Assembly: GCF_030272615.1 (NCBI RefSeq)
Contig: NC_081407.1
Span: 263,112,574 to 263,176,573 of the forward strand
Direction: 5' to 3'
DNA length: 64,000 nt
From: Cryptomeria japonica
Lineage: Eukaryota > Streptophyta > Pinopsida > Cupressales > Cupressaceae
Shown: one piece after another, positions 34,321-45,385 of the stretch
Layout of the letters: the number at the start of each line of letters is the position of its first letter
How positions within the stretch are numbered: position 1 is the first letter of the stretch
Made by a program: the position numbers and the translations under genes
Notes under the pieces: model-generated
What the model saw: only the letters and a program-made list of their open reading frames with translations
Told to the model about the DNA's origin: nothing
Databases searched by the model: none

Positions 34321-35868
34321 TGATAGTTTCAATACTTAATGTTAAGTATAGATGCCAAGCTAACAAGATGAGAGGGGGGGGGTGAATCATACAAACTTAA
34401 TCTTCCATAAAAACAACAGATTCAACCTCGGTAACATATACTTCAGTAATATAACCAAAATAGCTAAACATGCAAACTCATAAGCATATAAACATCATAA
34501 CACTCATAACGCCAGATTTAACATGGAAACCCAAATAGGGAAAAACCACTGTAGAATTTCGGACCCACTAAGAAATATACTCTTCTAGAGTATGCTCGGT
34601 TAAAAGAAAATCCTATCAAAGATTACAAACACATTGCTAGATGTGACTCAGTTAAGGGATTTCCCTCAGATTTGTTAGGAACTTCACCTTATTAGAAGTG
34701 ATCTTGTTAAAGGATTTCAAACACTCAATTAGAATGTTACCTTGCTAGAGGGTTTTACAAATAAGACTGATAAGTCCACTCGGTTAAGAGATTTTCTGTC
34801 ACTTTACAAAATAACAGTAATAAAAATCTATCTACAACTTCACATCTAAAATGCTAAAGAAGATTCTTATTTGCTCAATACAATTTAGTCATAGGACTTA
34901 TCTTGTCCATCTGCTGGGCTCTATACTTTGTTATTCAAAACAGGTCTTCAAGCTTCTGTGCTCGGTAATCACTATGTAGCATCCCTGTGCTTACACTTGC
35001 TTGCATGCATTGTTTATCAACAGTTCCTTATTTATAAACAATTTGCCAACCACTTAATCTCCTTGATCACATATCCCTTGATCAATCATAGCCATCATAT
35101 CTTCAAACTTGACCAGGTTTAATGTATCCTTTGATCTAAAAACATTTTACCCCGTCTTGGAACTTGCATACATTTCTTGGAACTTGTGCTAGGGTATTGC
35201 GGTTCAATTTGAGCTGTAGATCTTCTTATTGATTTTCCCTTGCCATAGATCCTTAACAACCTTTATACAAGTTGTAACAATCATTTAATCATAACCAGCT
35301 CATCAGCTTCCTTCATTAAATAATGCTTTTATTCATTCAATGCATTCTGTTATTACTCAGTAAATACTAAACTTCACTCAGTAGACATTCTGCCTTCATT
35401 AACCGATAGGGATAACCTTAGGGTTTATTGACTAGGTTATTTGCTCGGTAACATAGTATAGTATTAACCTTACAATCAACAACATATGTAAGATATCAAA
35501 ATAATCTAAACATCATGATCTCATCATTGTCTAACTCGATAATAGTTGCCCATTGAATAACTTATTCCTCCCCTAATTCATCACATTCTTTCTGTGTCTT
35601 TTACCGTCATCTTTATACTCACCAAATCATACTTCTTAAGATATGGCAACATCATACTGAATTAGAAAATCAATTTCTTGACATCAATGACAAAATAATA
35701 ATATTAAGATAGTAAACATCCTTAATCAATTATATCCATAATCATCAGCAACCTTCTCAATATCCTTATTGAAATGCCAACAATCTCTTATTGTAATTGG
35801 AATGCCAACAATCTCCCTTTGTCTGTTATAATTCCAACAATCTCCATTTGTCTGTTATAATGCCAACA
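34321..35868 (-). repeat. Copia C 5' LTR (1,548 bp)
   Basis: Matches the left LTR from TGATAGTTTCAATACTTAATG to AATGCCAACA. It is longer mainly because its outer end holds about four copies of a ~31-bp unit (GCCAACAATCTCCCTTTGTC plus TGTTATAAT; 35,775-35,868), where the other LTR has about two. It has a G9 run near the tip. Confidence 0.9.
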
Positions 35869-35873
35869 CTTAC

Positions 35874-35923
35874 TGGTTTCACCTTTGATGTGAACTTTGT
35901 TGAATGTATAGACCACTGTACTT
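35874..35923 (-). pseudogene. Copia B fragment: 50-bp sliver of integrase
   Basis: TGGTTTCACCTTTGATGTGA onward matches the integrase interval 25,010-25,060 of copy A. With the flanking target duplications (35,869-35,873 of C and 35,924-35,928 of D) it is all of B left between the two insertions. Confidence 0.9.
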
Positions 35924-35928
35924 ACTAC

Positions 35929-37345
35929 TGTAGCTAGGAAATCAGAAATTATCACAACAAATAACAAATTGGACTAGTTCAATCACGAAAACTCAATGTA
36001 ATGATAAATCCTAAACACACTCAATGAAAACATGAAAACAAGACATTCAAGATTAAAAAATAAGAAAACCAAATGCAAATCTGAATGTCTCCTTCATGTG
36101 GCTCCATTGTCCTTCTTTCTTCTTCAAATAGCTTTGTTTGTGGATCTCCCCTTCAAGTGAATAAACCTAACGTGAAAGGAAGATTGACAAGTAGCGTAAG
36201 AATACTAGAAGCATGATTGATTCAACTAGGAGCTAGGGACTTTGATTGAAGAAATTCATCCAATTTATAGACAAATTGGAGAAAAGATCAAATTAGCATG
36301 AAAGTGATTCGAATGGAAATTCAAATCAGGAATAGCAAAATTATGACAAGTGTATGAGAAATTTCTATGCAAGGATTTATGACGATTTATGACAATTTAT
36401 GACAAATTGCTATGCAAGGATTTATGACAAGATTTCAAAATAGAAATAGACATTTAGGAATTTAGGAGAAATTAGAAAATTAGGTTAGAAATGATGACTT
36501 GGAAATTAGGAATTAGGATAAATTAGGTAAATTAATTAATAATTTGTCATTTATTAACTAATTCACAAAAAGAGGAATAATTAGTTAGCCAATTAAATAA
36601 ACATTTAATTGTGACACAAAGACTTAGGATAAATAAATAATTTATTAATCCTAGAGGTAGAAATGACAAACAAGGTTAAATGATTAAATCATGAAACCCT
36701 AGAAGATGAATTAGCAATGCAAGGACGACAATTAGGTCTTGATGTAAGATTGATTTGATGTCGATTCGATCACGATTTTGAATTGATAAATGAACAATGT
36801 GATAAATGATTTGATTGAGAAATGCATCGATTGATGAGGAACAATGACTAATTGATCCAAATTGACATGATTGAGAAAGACATCGATCGATGACAAATCG
36901 ATCGCGAAATGATAAAATTGACAAGATGACAAGGATCGATGACAAAATAGATTGCAAAACGACAAGATTGAAAATGACCACGATCGATGACAAGATTGAA
37001 AACAACAATGATCAATGACAAATCGATCACAAAATGACAAGATTGAAAAGAGGACAAAACTCTAATTAGGATTGATGATGTCCAAAATGATGACAAATGA
37101 GCACGCACATTGATGTGACAGAATAAGATTGACCAAAATCATGACTGAAGATTGTTGTCAACAAGACCAAATTTGAAAGTGAGATGAATGAAGAATGCAG
37201 AAGAAGGACTCGATGCTCACAAATGATAAAAACCAAGTGTGCAACATAGAAGAAATGTTAATGCGAGGCAAAAACCCTAAAATAAGGCAATGCACAAATG
37301 TTAAAGTATGACTCCGCAAGTGTTGACCATTTTTAGACGTCTACA
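35929..37345 (-). repeat. D LTR copy 1 (outermost, 1,417 bp)
   Basis: TGTAGCTAGGAAATC...TTTTTAGACGTCTACA. It contains an array of units like GATCGATGACAAATCGATCG followed by CAAAATGACAAGATTGAAAA (36,880-37,050). Reading frames here are translations of that array and not genes. Confidence 0.93.
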
Positions 37346-37441
37346 TTTTGCCCCTCTTTGAGACAATGCGATTTTAAGCATTGTTTCAAAGAACAATAAT
37401 GAAAATGCCCCAGACACTGACAATGACATATGCATAATTAA
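37346..37441 (-). repeat. D inter-LTR spacer 1: collapsed internal region
   Basis: 96 bp. The first ~90 bp equal the 3' end of the D internal region (40,392-40,481, TTTTGCCCCTCTTTGAGACA onward). The last six bases AATTAA equal the 5' end beside the right LTR (50,467-50,472). It is thus a complete internal region deleted to about 1% of its length. Confidence 0.88.
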
Positions 37442-38868
37442 TGTAGCTAGGAAATCGGAAATCATCACAACAAATAGCAAATTGGACTAGTTCAATCACG
37501 AAAACTCAATGCAATGATAAATCCTAAACACACTCAATGAAAACAAGACATTCAAGATTAAAAACTAAGCAAACCAAATGCAGATCTGAATGTCTCCTTC
37601 ATGTGGCTCCATTGTCCTTCTTTCTTCTTCAAATAACTCTTTTTGTGGATCTCACCTTCAAGTGCATAAACCTAATGTGAAAGCAAGATTGACAAGTAGT
37701 GCAAGAATAATAGAAGCATGATTGATTCAACCAGGGGCCAAGGACTTTGATTGAAGAAATTCATCCAATTTATAGACAATTGGAGAAAAGATCAAATTAG
37801 CATGAAAGTGATTCGAATGGAAATTCAAATCAGGAATAGCAAAATTATGACAAGTGTATGAGAAATTGCTATGCAAGGATTTATGATGATTTATGACAAT
37901 TTATGACAAATTGCTATGAAAGGATTTATGACAAGATTTCGAAATAGAAATAGACATTTAGGAATTTAGGAGAAATTATAAAATTAGGTTAGAAATGATG
38001 ACTTGGAAATTAGGAATTAGGAGAAATTAGGTAAATTAATTAATAATTTGTCATTTATTAACTAATTCACAAAAAGAGGAATAATTAGTTAGCCAATTAA
38101 ATAAACATTTAATTGTAACACAAAGACTTAGGATAAATAAATAATTTATTAATCCTAGAGGGAGAAATTACAAACAAGGTTAAATGATTAAATCATGAAA
38201 CCCTAGAAGATGAATTAGAAATGCAAGGACGATAATTAGGTCTTGATGTAAGATTGATTTGATGTCGATTCGATCACGATTTTGAATTGATAAATGACCA
38301 ATGTGATAAATGATTTGATTAAGAAATGCACCGATTGACGAGGACCAATGACTAATTGATCCAAATTGACATGATTCAGAAAGACAACGATCGATGACAA
38401 ATTGATCGTGAAATGATAAAATTGACAAGATGACAAGGATCGATGACAAAATAGATTGCAAAATGACAAGATTGAAAATGATCACGATCAATGACAAATC
38501 GATCGCAAGATGAAAAGATTGAAAATGACAATGATCGATGACAAATCAATCGCAAAATTACAAGATTGAAAAGAGGACAAAACCCTAATTAGGATTGATG
38601 ATGTCCAAAATGATGACAAATGAGCACACACATTGATGCAACAGAATAAGATTGACCAAAATCATGACTGAAGATTGTTGTTGACAAGACCAAATTTGAA
38701 AGTGAGATGAATGAAGAATGCTGAAGAAGGACTCGATGCTCACAAATGATAAAAACCAAGTATGTAACATAGGAGAAATGTTAATGCGATGCAAAAACCC
38801 TAAAATAAGGCAATGTGCAAATGTTAAAGTATGACTCCGCAAGCGTTGACCATTTTTAGACGTCTACA
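37442..38868 (-). repeat. D LTR copy 2 (1,427 bp)
   Basis: Same ends and order as copy 1, with its ATCGATGACAAAT array at 38,385-38,570. The start-to-start distance from copy 1 is 1,513 bp. Confidence 0.93.
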
Positions 38869-38964
38869 TTTTGCCCCTCTTTGAGACAATGTGATTTTAA
38901 GCATTGTTTCAAAGAACAATAATGAAAATTCCCTAGACACTGACAATGACATATGCATAATTAA
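38869..38964 (-). repeat. D inter-LTR spacer 2: same collapsed internal region
   Basis: 96 bp with the same GCAT|AATTAA junction as spacer 1, so the deletion happened once and the LTR-spacer unit was then duplicated. Confidence 0.88.
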
Positions 38965-40391
38965 TGTAGCTAGGAAATCGGAAATCATCACAACAAATAG
39001 AAAATTGGACTAGTTCAATCATGAAAACTCAATGCAATGATAAATCCTAAACACACTCAATGAAAACAAGACATTCAAGATTAAAAACTAAGCAAACCAA
39101 ATGCAGATTTGAATGTCTCCTTCATGTGGCTCCATTGTCCTTCTTTCTTCTTCAAATAACTTTGTTTGTGGATCTCACCTTCAAGTGCATAAACCTAATG
39201 TGAAAGAAAGATTGACAAGTAGCACAAGAATACTAGAAGCATGATTGATTCGACGAAGGGCTAGGGACTTTGATTGAAGAAATTCATCCAATTTATAGAC
39301 AATTGGAGAAAAGATCAAATTAGCATGAAAGTGATTCGAATGGAAATTCAAATCAGGAATAGCAAAATTATGACAAGTGTATGAGAAATTGCTATGCAAG
39401 GATTTATGATGATTTATGACAATTTATGACAAATTGCTATGCAAGGATTTATGACAAGATTTTGAAATAGAAATAGACATTTAGGAATTTAGGAGAAATT
39501 ATAAAATTAGGTTAGAAATGATGACTTGGAAATTAGGAATTAGGAGAAATTAGGTAAATTAATTAATAATTTGTCATTTATTAACTAATTCATAAAAAGA
39601 GGAATAATTAGTTAGCCAATTAAATAAACATTTAATTGTGACACAAAGACTTAGGATAAATAAATAATTTATTAATCCTAGAGGGAGAAATGACAAACAA
39701 GGTTAAATGATTAAATCATGAAACCCTAGAAGATGAATTAGCAATGCAAGGACAACAATTAGGTCTTGATGTAAGATTGATTTGATGTTGATTAGATCAT
39801 GATTTTGAATTGATAAATGACCAATGTGATAAATGATTTGATTGAGAAATGTGCCGATTGACGAGGAACAATGACTAATTGATCCAAATTGACATGATTC
39901 AGAAAGACAACAATCGATGACAAATCGATCACAAAATGATAAAATTGACAAGATGACAAGGATCGATGACAAAATAGATTGCAAAATGACAAGATTGAAA
40001 ATGACCACAATCAATGACAAATCAATCGCAAGATGACAAGATTGAAAATGACAATGATTGATGACAAATCGATTGCAAAATGACAAGATTGAAAAGTGGA
40101 CAAAACCCTAATTAGGATTGACAATATCCAAAATGATGACAAATGAGCACGCACATTGATGTGACAAAATAAGAATGACCAAAATCATGACTAAAGATTG
40201 TTGTCGACAAGACCAAATTCGAAAGCGAGACAAATGAAGAATGTAGAAGAAGGATTCGATGCTCGCAAATGATAAAAACCAAGTATGCAACATAGGAGAA
40301 ATGTTAATGCAATGCAAAAACCCTAAAGTAAGGCAATGCGCAAATGTTAAAGTATGACTCCACAAGCATTGACCATTTTTAGATGTCTACA
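38965..40391 (-). repeat. D LTR copy 3 (1,427 bp), next to internal region
   Basis: TGTAGCTAGG...TTAGATGTCTACA. It is adjoined at 40,392 by the D internal region and is the natural 3' LTR position for it. The repeat array is at 39,900-40,090. Confidence 0.93.
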
Positions 40392-40405
40392 TTTTGCCCC
40401 TCTTT
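40392..40405 (-). promoter_or_regulatory. D polypurine tract
   Basis: Minus strand AAAGAGGGGCAAAA directly before the LTR tip TGTAGACATC. It fixes the orientation of D. Copies recur at 37,346-37,359 and 38,869-38,882. Confidence 0.78.
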
Positions 40406-41283
40406 GAGACAATGCAATTTTAAGCATTGTTTCAAAGAAAAATAATGAAAATGCCCTAGACACTGACAATGACATATGCATGCCCCCTCGAGGAATTGGT
40501 CGGAAACATGCAGAAAAGAGGCCAATTGATCGGTAAGAATGATAGGATCGAAGGAACTGACAATCGGAGATCAGATGCATGAAGGACAAGCAATTGATGG
40601 TGCAAAAGACTGTGACCAACATGAGATGGAGAGAGTGCACGTCCATCTATGCACTGACAAAGATCTATAAATGAGACAAAGAGAGTGAAAATTGCTCATT
40701 TGCACTAGCCAAAGAAGAGAATTTGTTGCTCTAGAAAAGGACACTTGCAGAAAGATGGTGAACATTCCAATGGTATATCACCTCGAAGAATGTGTATGTA
40801 CGTACAGATGATTGAATGATGCAGGAGCAGCGGTATGCATCTCAAAAACCCATATTGTCAATTTTATGAATTTGACTTGCTTGCGGGACATTGCGGGGCC
40901 CACAAAAAATGCAGAAACTGACTTCTGCGCTTGTGTAGGGTGAATCCTACACTTGTTTAGTGTCTTTTGCGCTTGTGTAGCATCTTCTGCATTTGTGTAG
41001 GGTACACAAGCATAGTTTGTTGCTACATAGGTGTAGGAGTTAGCACATAAGCATAGTTGTGCTTTGGCAACCCTAATTTGGTCAAAAATGGCATGCGAAT
41101 GATCCGAAAAGGGGGGATAAGAATAGGATAGGTCAAAATAGAGTAGAAACACCCTAATTTGTGGATGAAATGAAGAAATGCAACCCATAGGAGCAAACCC
41201 TAAAACTGACAAAATGTGCCCCAATTGTGATGCAGAGTCGACAGTATCCATTGATCACACGAGAGAACTGACCAGACTGCTTC
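40406..41283. other. D 3' internal region, non-coding, with minisatellite
   Basis: No gene is supported. At 40,915-41,060 there are units such as CTTCTGCGCTTGTGTAGGGT and TTTTGCGCTTGTGTAGCATC. They resemble, in reverse complement, the ACACAGGCGCAAAATGC units of the D leader (50,215-50,360). Minus-strand frames of 85-157 codons here are not convincing. Confidence 0.6.
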
Positions 41284-43060
41284 ATGTTACGACATAGACT
41301 CAGGAGCACAGACAAAGATACATTAGTAGGACTTGGGATATATTATATCACATTCATGCTCGATATTAGGGAAAACACAGGACTACTTACTGCATTGGCA
41401 GAGCAATGGCATTTAGAGACTTCCTCTTTCCATCTGGCGACTGGAGAGGCGACTATGACACTAGAGGATGTATGGCGCATCCTCTGCATTCTGATTCATG
41501 GGGAGATGGTAGAGTATGACCCAGCGATAGGGAGAGACACATTATGTAGATTATTTGAGTGTGACACAAATGATTTGGATATCGTAGAGAGGGAGATCGG
41601 CTGGGAGACCATGGCATCAGAGTATGATCGACGATATGTGGTGATAGCAGTGGTGATAGCATGCTTACTAGCAAGGGACAGATGAGGACATGGATTCCCT
41701 ATTGGATGTGGAAGAGTGCTAGAGTAGATGGGGATAGAGGGGATGGTGTATGCATGGGGACCATGTGTGCTTGCTATGCTATATTTTTAGTTGCATCAAA
41801 TAGCATATCAGGGAGTTCAGACTTTGAGCTACGGAGGCACATTGTTATAGGTATGGGCATTTGAGCACATAGCCATATGTCAACTGATTGTAGAGAGATA
41901 GGTATTACCACATCAACCATATGTGTATTTCTATGGAGGAGCATTGAGACAGGGTCTGTTCGGATACATATTGTATTGGTGACATGAGCTAGATAGATTG
42001 AGAGAGTTCACATGGAGGCCATATCTTGATTGCCCTAGATGGTCAGATGATAGTGATGAACTATCATATTGCAGATAGGAGAGGTACCTGATTGGGTGAC
42101 TAGTGAATCACTAGAGAGTGTTTGAGATGTACCTGCCAGAGAGAGTCAGATGACAGTTTGGAGAGAGGCAGGATGTACCTAGAGGGACTACACACTTTGC
42201 CCGATCTCACAGAGAGATGAGTCAGTGGGGGAGAATGATTCAGCCACACATAGCATATGCTGACTTCACACAACTATAGTGAAGATGGTGGGATTAGAGA
42301 TCAAATGTGGTGGACGTCGGGATGATAGAGGAGTATGAGCGATGGTTTGCACAATGACGACTAGTGCCATTAACAGATCTTGATATTCCCGTACTGAGGA
42401 GACAGGAGGACTTCCCACTCACGGGAGAGGAGGGAGATGATGAGGACGAGAATGATGAGGGTGGTGATGAGGATGAGGGGGATGAAAAGGATGGAGATGA
42501 TGAGGAGGATGACGATTATGAGCCAGATTCAACTGATCAGGAGGCATTGCAGGATATACCCATAGAGCCAGAGATAGCTAGGATAGAGGAGATGGAGATG
42601 TGCAGGGCTACCATAGCGAGTCAGCATGATCACATTGCAAAATTAGAGAGATAGACTACCATCTTGAGGATAGAGGATGATCAGTTCAGAGCAGAGATAG
42701 CCAGACTTATAGTGGCTCAAGATACAGCAATAGCGCAGGCACAGTGAGAAGAACAGAGTCACTGAGTACATTAGGTTGATTAGGGATGCCAGTGCATGTG
42801 AGATGGCACAGATGCTGGTAGAGACCGGAGAGGAGATACACCATTGGAGGACACTATATGAGAGTGTAGTTCCACTAGAGCAGAGAGCAGCTTCATATCG
42901 GGCACGATCAAGGACAGAGAGCAGGGCACGCTCTCAGAGGTCATTAAGCAGCATAGGGGTGAGTGGACCTATGAGACCACCACAACCAAGACTAGGGGTA
43001 GGAGGGACATCATCCATGAGACATGGCAGGGATGAGAAGGATAGAGGGAGTACCCAGTGA
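41284..43060 (+). pseudogene. Antisense PMD frame of D, broken by TAG/TGA
   Basis: Counterpart of the G1 PMD frame. Signatures: LLTALAEQWHLETSSFHLAT, then GEATMTLEDVWRIL (41,385-41,480), QPYVYFYGGALRQG (about 41,915), FTWRPYLDCPRW (about 42,010), an acidic Glu/Asp/Gly run (42,420-42,520), a helical segment EPEIARIEEMEM (about 42,565) and an Arg/Ser-rich tail (42,890-43,060). From 41,284 to 42,654 one frame is held. I read 15 stops in it: nine TAG, six TGA and no TAA. Most lie where Gln, Arg or Trp would fit. A frameshift near 42,750 leads to the last piece (from 42,776). It runs opposite to element sense. PMD function in elements is unknown. Confidence 0.82.
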
Positions 43061-44139
43061 TAGAGGCACGTGCTCCTTATGACAGATAGATGTAGTTTGA
43101 CATTATGTATGTAGCCTGTGGGCCATACTTAGGACAGACAGTCCAATTTTGTACTCTGATATTATTTTGATATATGATATGATATGCATCGATATGATGG
43201 GATGCAATGTGTTATGACTTATAGTTATTTTTCTATGTATGGATGACTTATGTACTGTTTATTGTGGAACATGTATGGATATATTTTTATGTGATTTTTG
43301 ATGCATTTATAATATGAAATGGATAAAATGCTTGATATGATGCTTGATGTAATGCAAATGTACTAACCAAATGGATGCAGGATGCAACATATGTGTGTGG
43401 AGAAATTGGAGCACTAGACTGAACTGACTATCCAAACTGACAGAAGAAATGTTAGTAAGAAGAAATGAGACAGAGGACAATTAGAGACGAAGAAAAACTT
43501 GCTTTTAGTAATGCACTTTGTAGGTGAGAACCTTTATTTTAATATAGCAAAATGGATGCGTAGCATCATGGCATTGAAGGCCAGAGCTGAAATGCAACCC
43601 TTTTTGCAACAGACACATCGCGGACAAAAAGCAATCACAAGAAAAAAAAGATAGGACCATGAACCATCCCAGTCACTCTAAATCACTCAGTGACATCATC
43701 GAGCAACATAGGAACATGATCCAAAGAGAAATCAATAAATGATAAGACTCACTAATTGCAACAAGTCAGACAAACATCTTGATCTTCATTGTCAAAAGTT
43801 GAAAGTGCTAATAGGACGATCATGCTGTCTGGTTCCAGGACATGTGGTACCCCATCTAAGATAGGACACAGTCTGGTTTCGAGTATACCCCACCCTGTAT
43901 AAGACCCATGATAGTGTTGACAAGGACAAATTATTGATGGTGGTGACATTCGATTGAGATGACAATTGGGATCAGTTTGAATGTCTGGTTTTGATTGAAA
44001 AAGTTCATCTGTTAATGCGTGATTCTAGGAAAGCGTAGTGTGTGATTGATTGTCATTGGAGGGATGCTCAGTGAGCTATCTATGCACAAAAGGGATGATT
44101 TATTGCAAAATTCTTATTTTTGCAAGTTTTATAATGTTC
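43061..44139. other. D spacer downstream of PMD frame
   Basis: AT-rich and non-coding. 43,150-43,400 has ATATGATATGATATGCATCG-type and TGATGCTTGATGTAATGCAAATG-type words like the spacer of G1 (2,390-3,200). I see no gene. Confidence 0.6.
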
Positions 44140-44395
44140 TTGTTCATTTTTTTCAGGACTTTATTTGACTTTTTACGGACTTTTTTAAGGACATTTTTTG
44201 ATGTTTCTAGATTTTTTCAAGACATTTTTGGATTTTTTTGGATTTTTTCAGGACATTATTCAATTTTTTTGGATTTTTTCAAGACATTATTCAATTTTTT
44301 TGGATTATTTGAGGACATTTTTAATTTTTTTGGATTATTCCAGGACATTTTTCAATTTTTTGGATTATTTCAAGACATTTTTCAATTTTTATGAT
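44140..44395. repeat. T-rich minisatellite in D, TTTTTTTGGATTTTTTCAGGACATT
   Basis: About nine imperfect units of 27-30 bp built on TTTTGGATTWTTTCARGACATT. It ends at a TTTTGCCCCCAGTG string (44,395-44,408). It gives a spurious Phe/Leu-rich frame. It is the same kind of repeat in the same place as in G1 (4,205-4,395). Confidence 0.8.
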
Positions 44396-44408
44396 TTTGC
44401 CCCCAGTG

Positions 44409-45385
44409 TCTAGCAAGGCAAGGAATATGATAGGTGAATAAATAGGCTTTCTGAAATGATGGTGGATAGAGGGAAGATAAAATCCTTTTATCATGGAGAC
44501 AATATAGATGCAATTTTCAAGAGCTATTGTGTGATGGGACAAGAGACTAGATATGACAATGTAGAGCAGGAACATGGCATGAGGGACATGTCAAGAGGTT
44601 TTTGAAACCATGTTTAAATTTTGCATCCTTATGTCAGATCAAGATCAAGGGATAGAAAGAGTGTATGGATAGTGATAAGATATGGATAGGATAAGAAAGA
44701 CCAAGAATGGATAAGGGACATGGACTGAAGGTCGGGATTGGCTAAGGGATAGTGGCAGAAAGTTGCAATAAGACAGGGAATATGGATGAAAGGTTGTAAT
44801 AAGCAAATGGATAAAGACCAAAAGCTATGATAGACTAAAAGCTGCAAACAAGATGCATGATACCCATGAAGATCATCAGCCTTATCAAGATCAAAGGTGG
44901 AAAGGGAAACTGGACATGAGGGACAATAGGATATGAAGGGTAATGACAGGGGTTCGATAGGATAATGGAAGAATGAAGGACAAAAGGATATGATAGGATA
45001 AAACCTATCCCCAAGTATGGTATGCAAGAAGATCATAAATTATGCATGATGCATGTTTGCTAGGTTTTCATCACGGTACTTGCCCAAGGTGCCTGTTTGC
45101 CAGGTTTTCAATAGTGGATGAATTATTTTTGCTTTACTTTTTTCTTTTGTCTTTTTTTCTTTTTTCACTTTTTTTTTTTTTTGGATTTTTCACTTTTTCA
45201 ATAGAAGATGGACACATGATAGTAGCCTTGAAAAAAAATGGACCATGACCTTTAAAAGCATGCTCAAAGACATTGGTAGGATAAGGACATGGAAAATGAG
45301 ATGAAACTAAGGCAAGGATTTATGCAAAGGATGGGATCAAAGGGATCGAAGGATGGAAAATATGCATTGGATAATGGATAGGGTA
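44409..45385. other. D spacer, no supported gene
   Basis: Purine-leaning sequence with GGATAAGGATATGGATAGG-like words. 45,125-45,200 holds T/C runs (TTTTTTCTTTTTTCACTTTT). The minus-strand frame of 135 codons (44,629-45,036) lacks recognisable features. It may be untranslated 3' RNA of the sense frame. Confidence 0.5.

Larger units (their letters stand above)
29061..35868 (-). mobile_element. Copia C: Ty1/copia element of a second family, with TSD
   Basis: 6,808 bp with LTRs at 29,061-30,544 and 34,321-35,868, a canonical primer site at 34,307-34,318, a polypurine tract at 30,545 and decayed gag-pol between them. It is inserted in copia B integrase. Target duplication is cttat (29,056-29,060) and cttac (35,869-35,873), one mismatch. 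The internal region is only 3.8 kb because the integrase C-terminus and RT N-terminus are deleted. LTR and protein sequences differ from A/B/E throughout. Confidence 0.9.

Noticed and set aside
36676-37108. Overlapping minus-strand frames rich in Phe, Ile, Cys and His in each D LTR.
   Set aside because: The same frames appear in every LTR because the minisatellite is repeated, and there is no coding signature.
44050-44413. Phe/Leu-rich frame of 114 codons resembling a membrane protein.
   Set aside because: It is a translation of the T-rich repeat.
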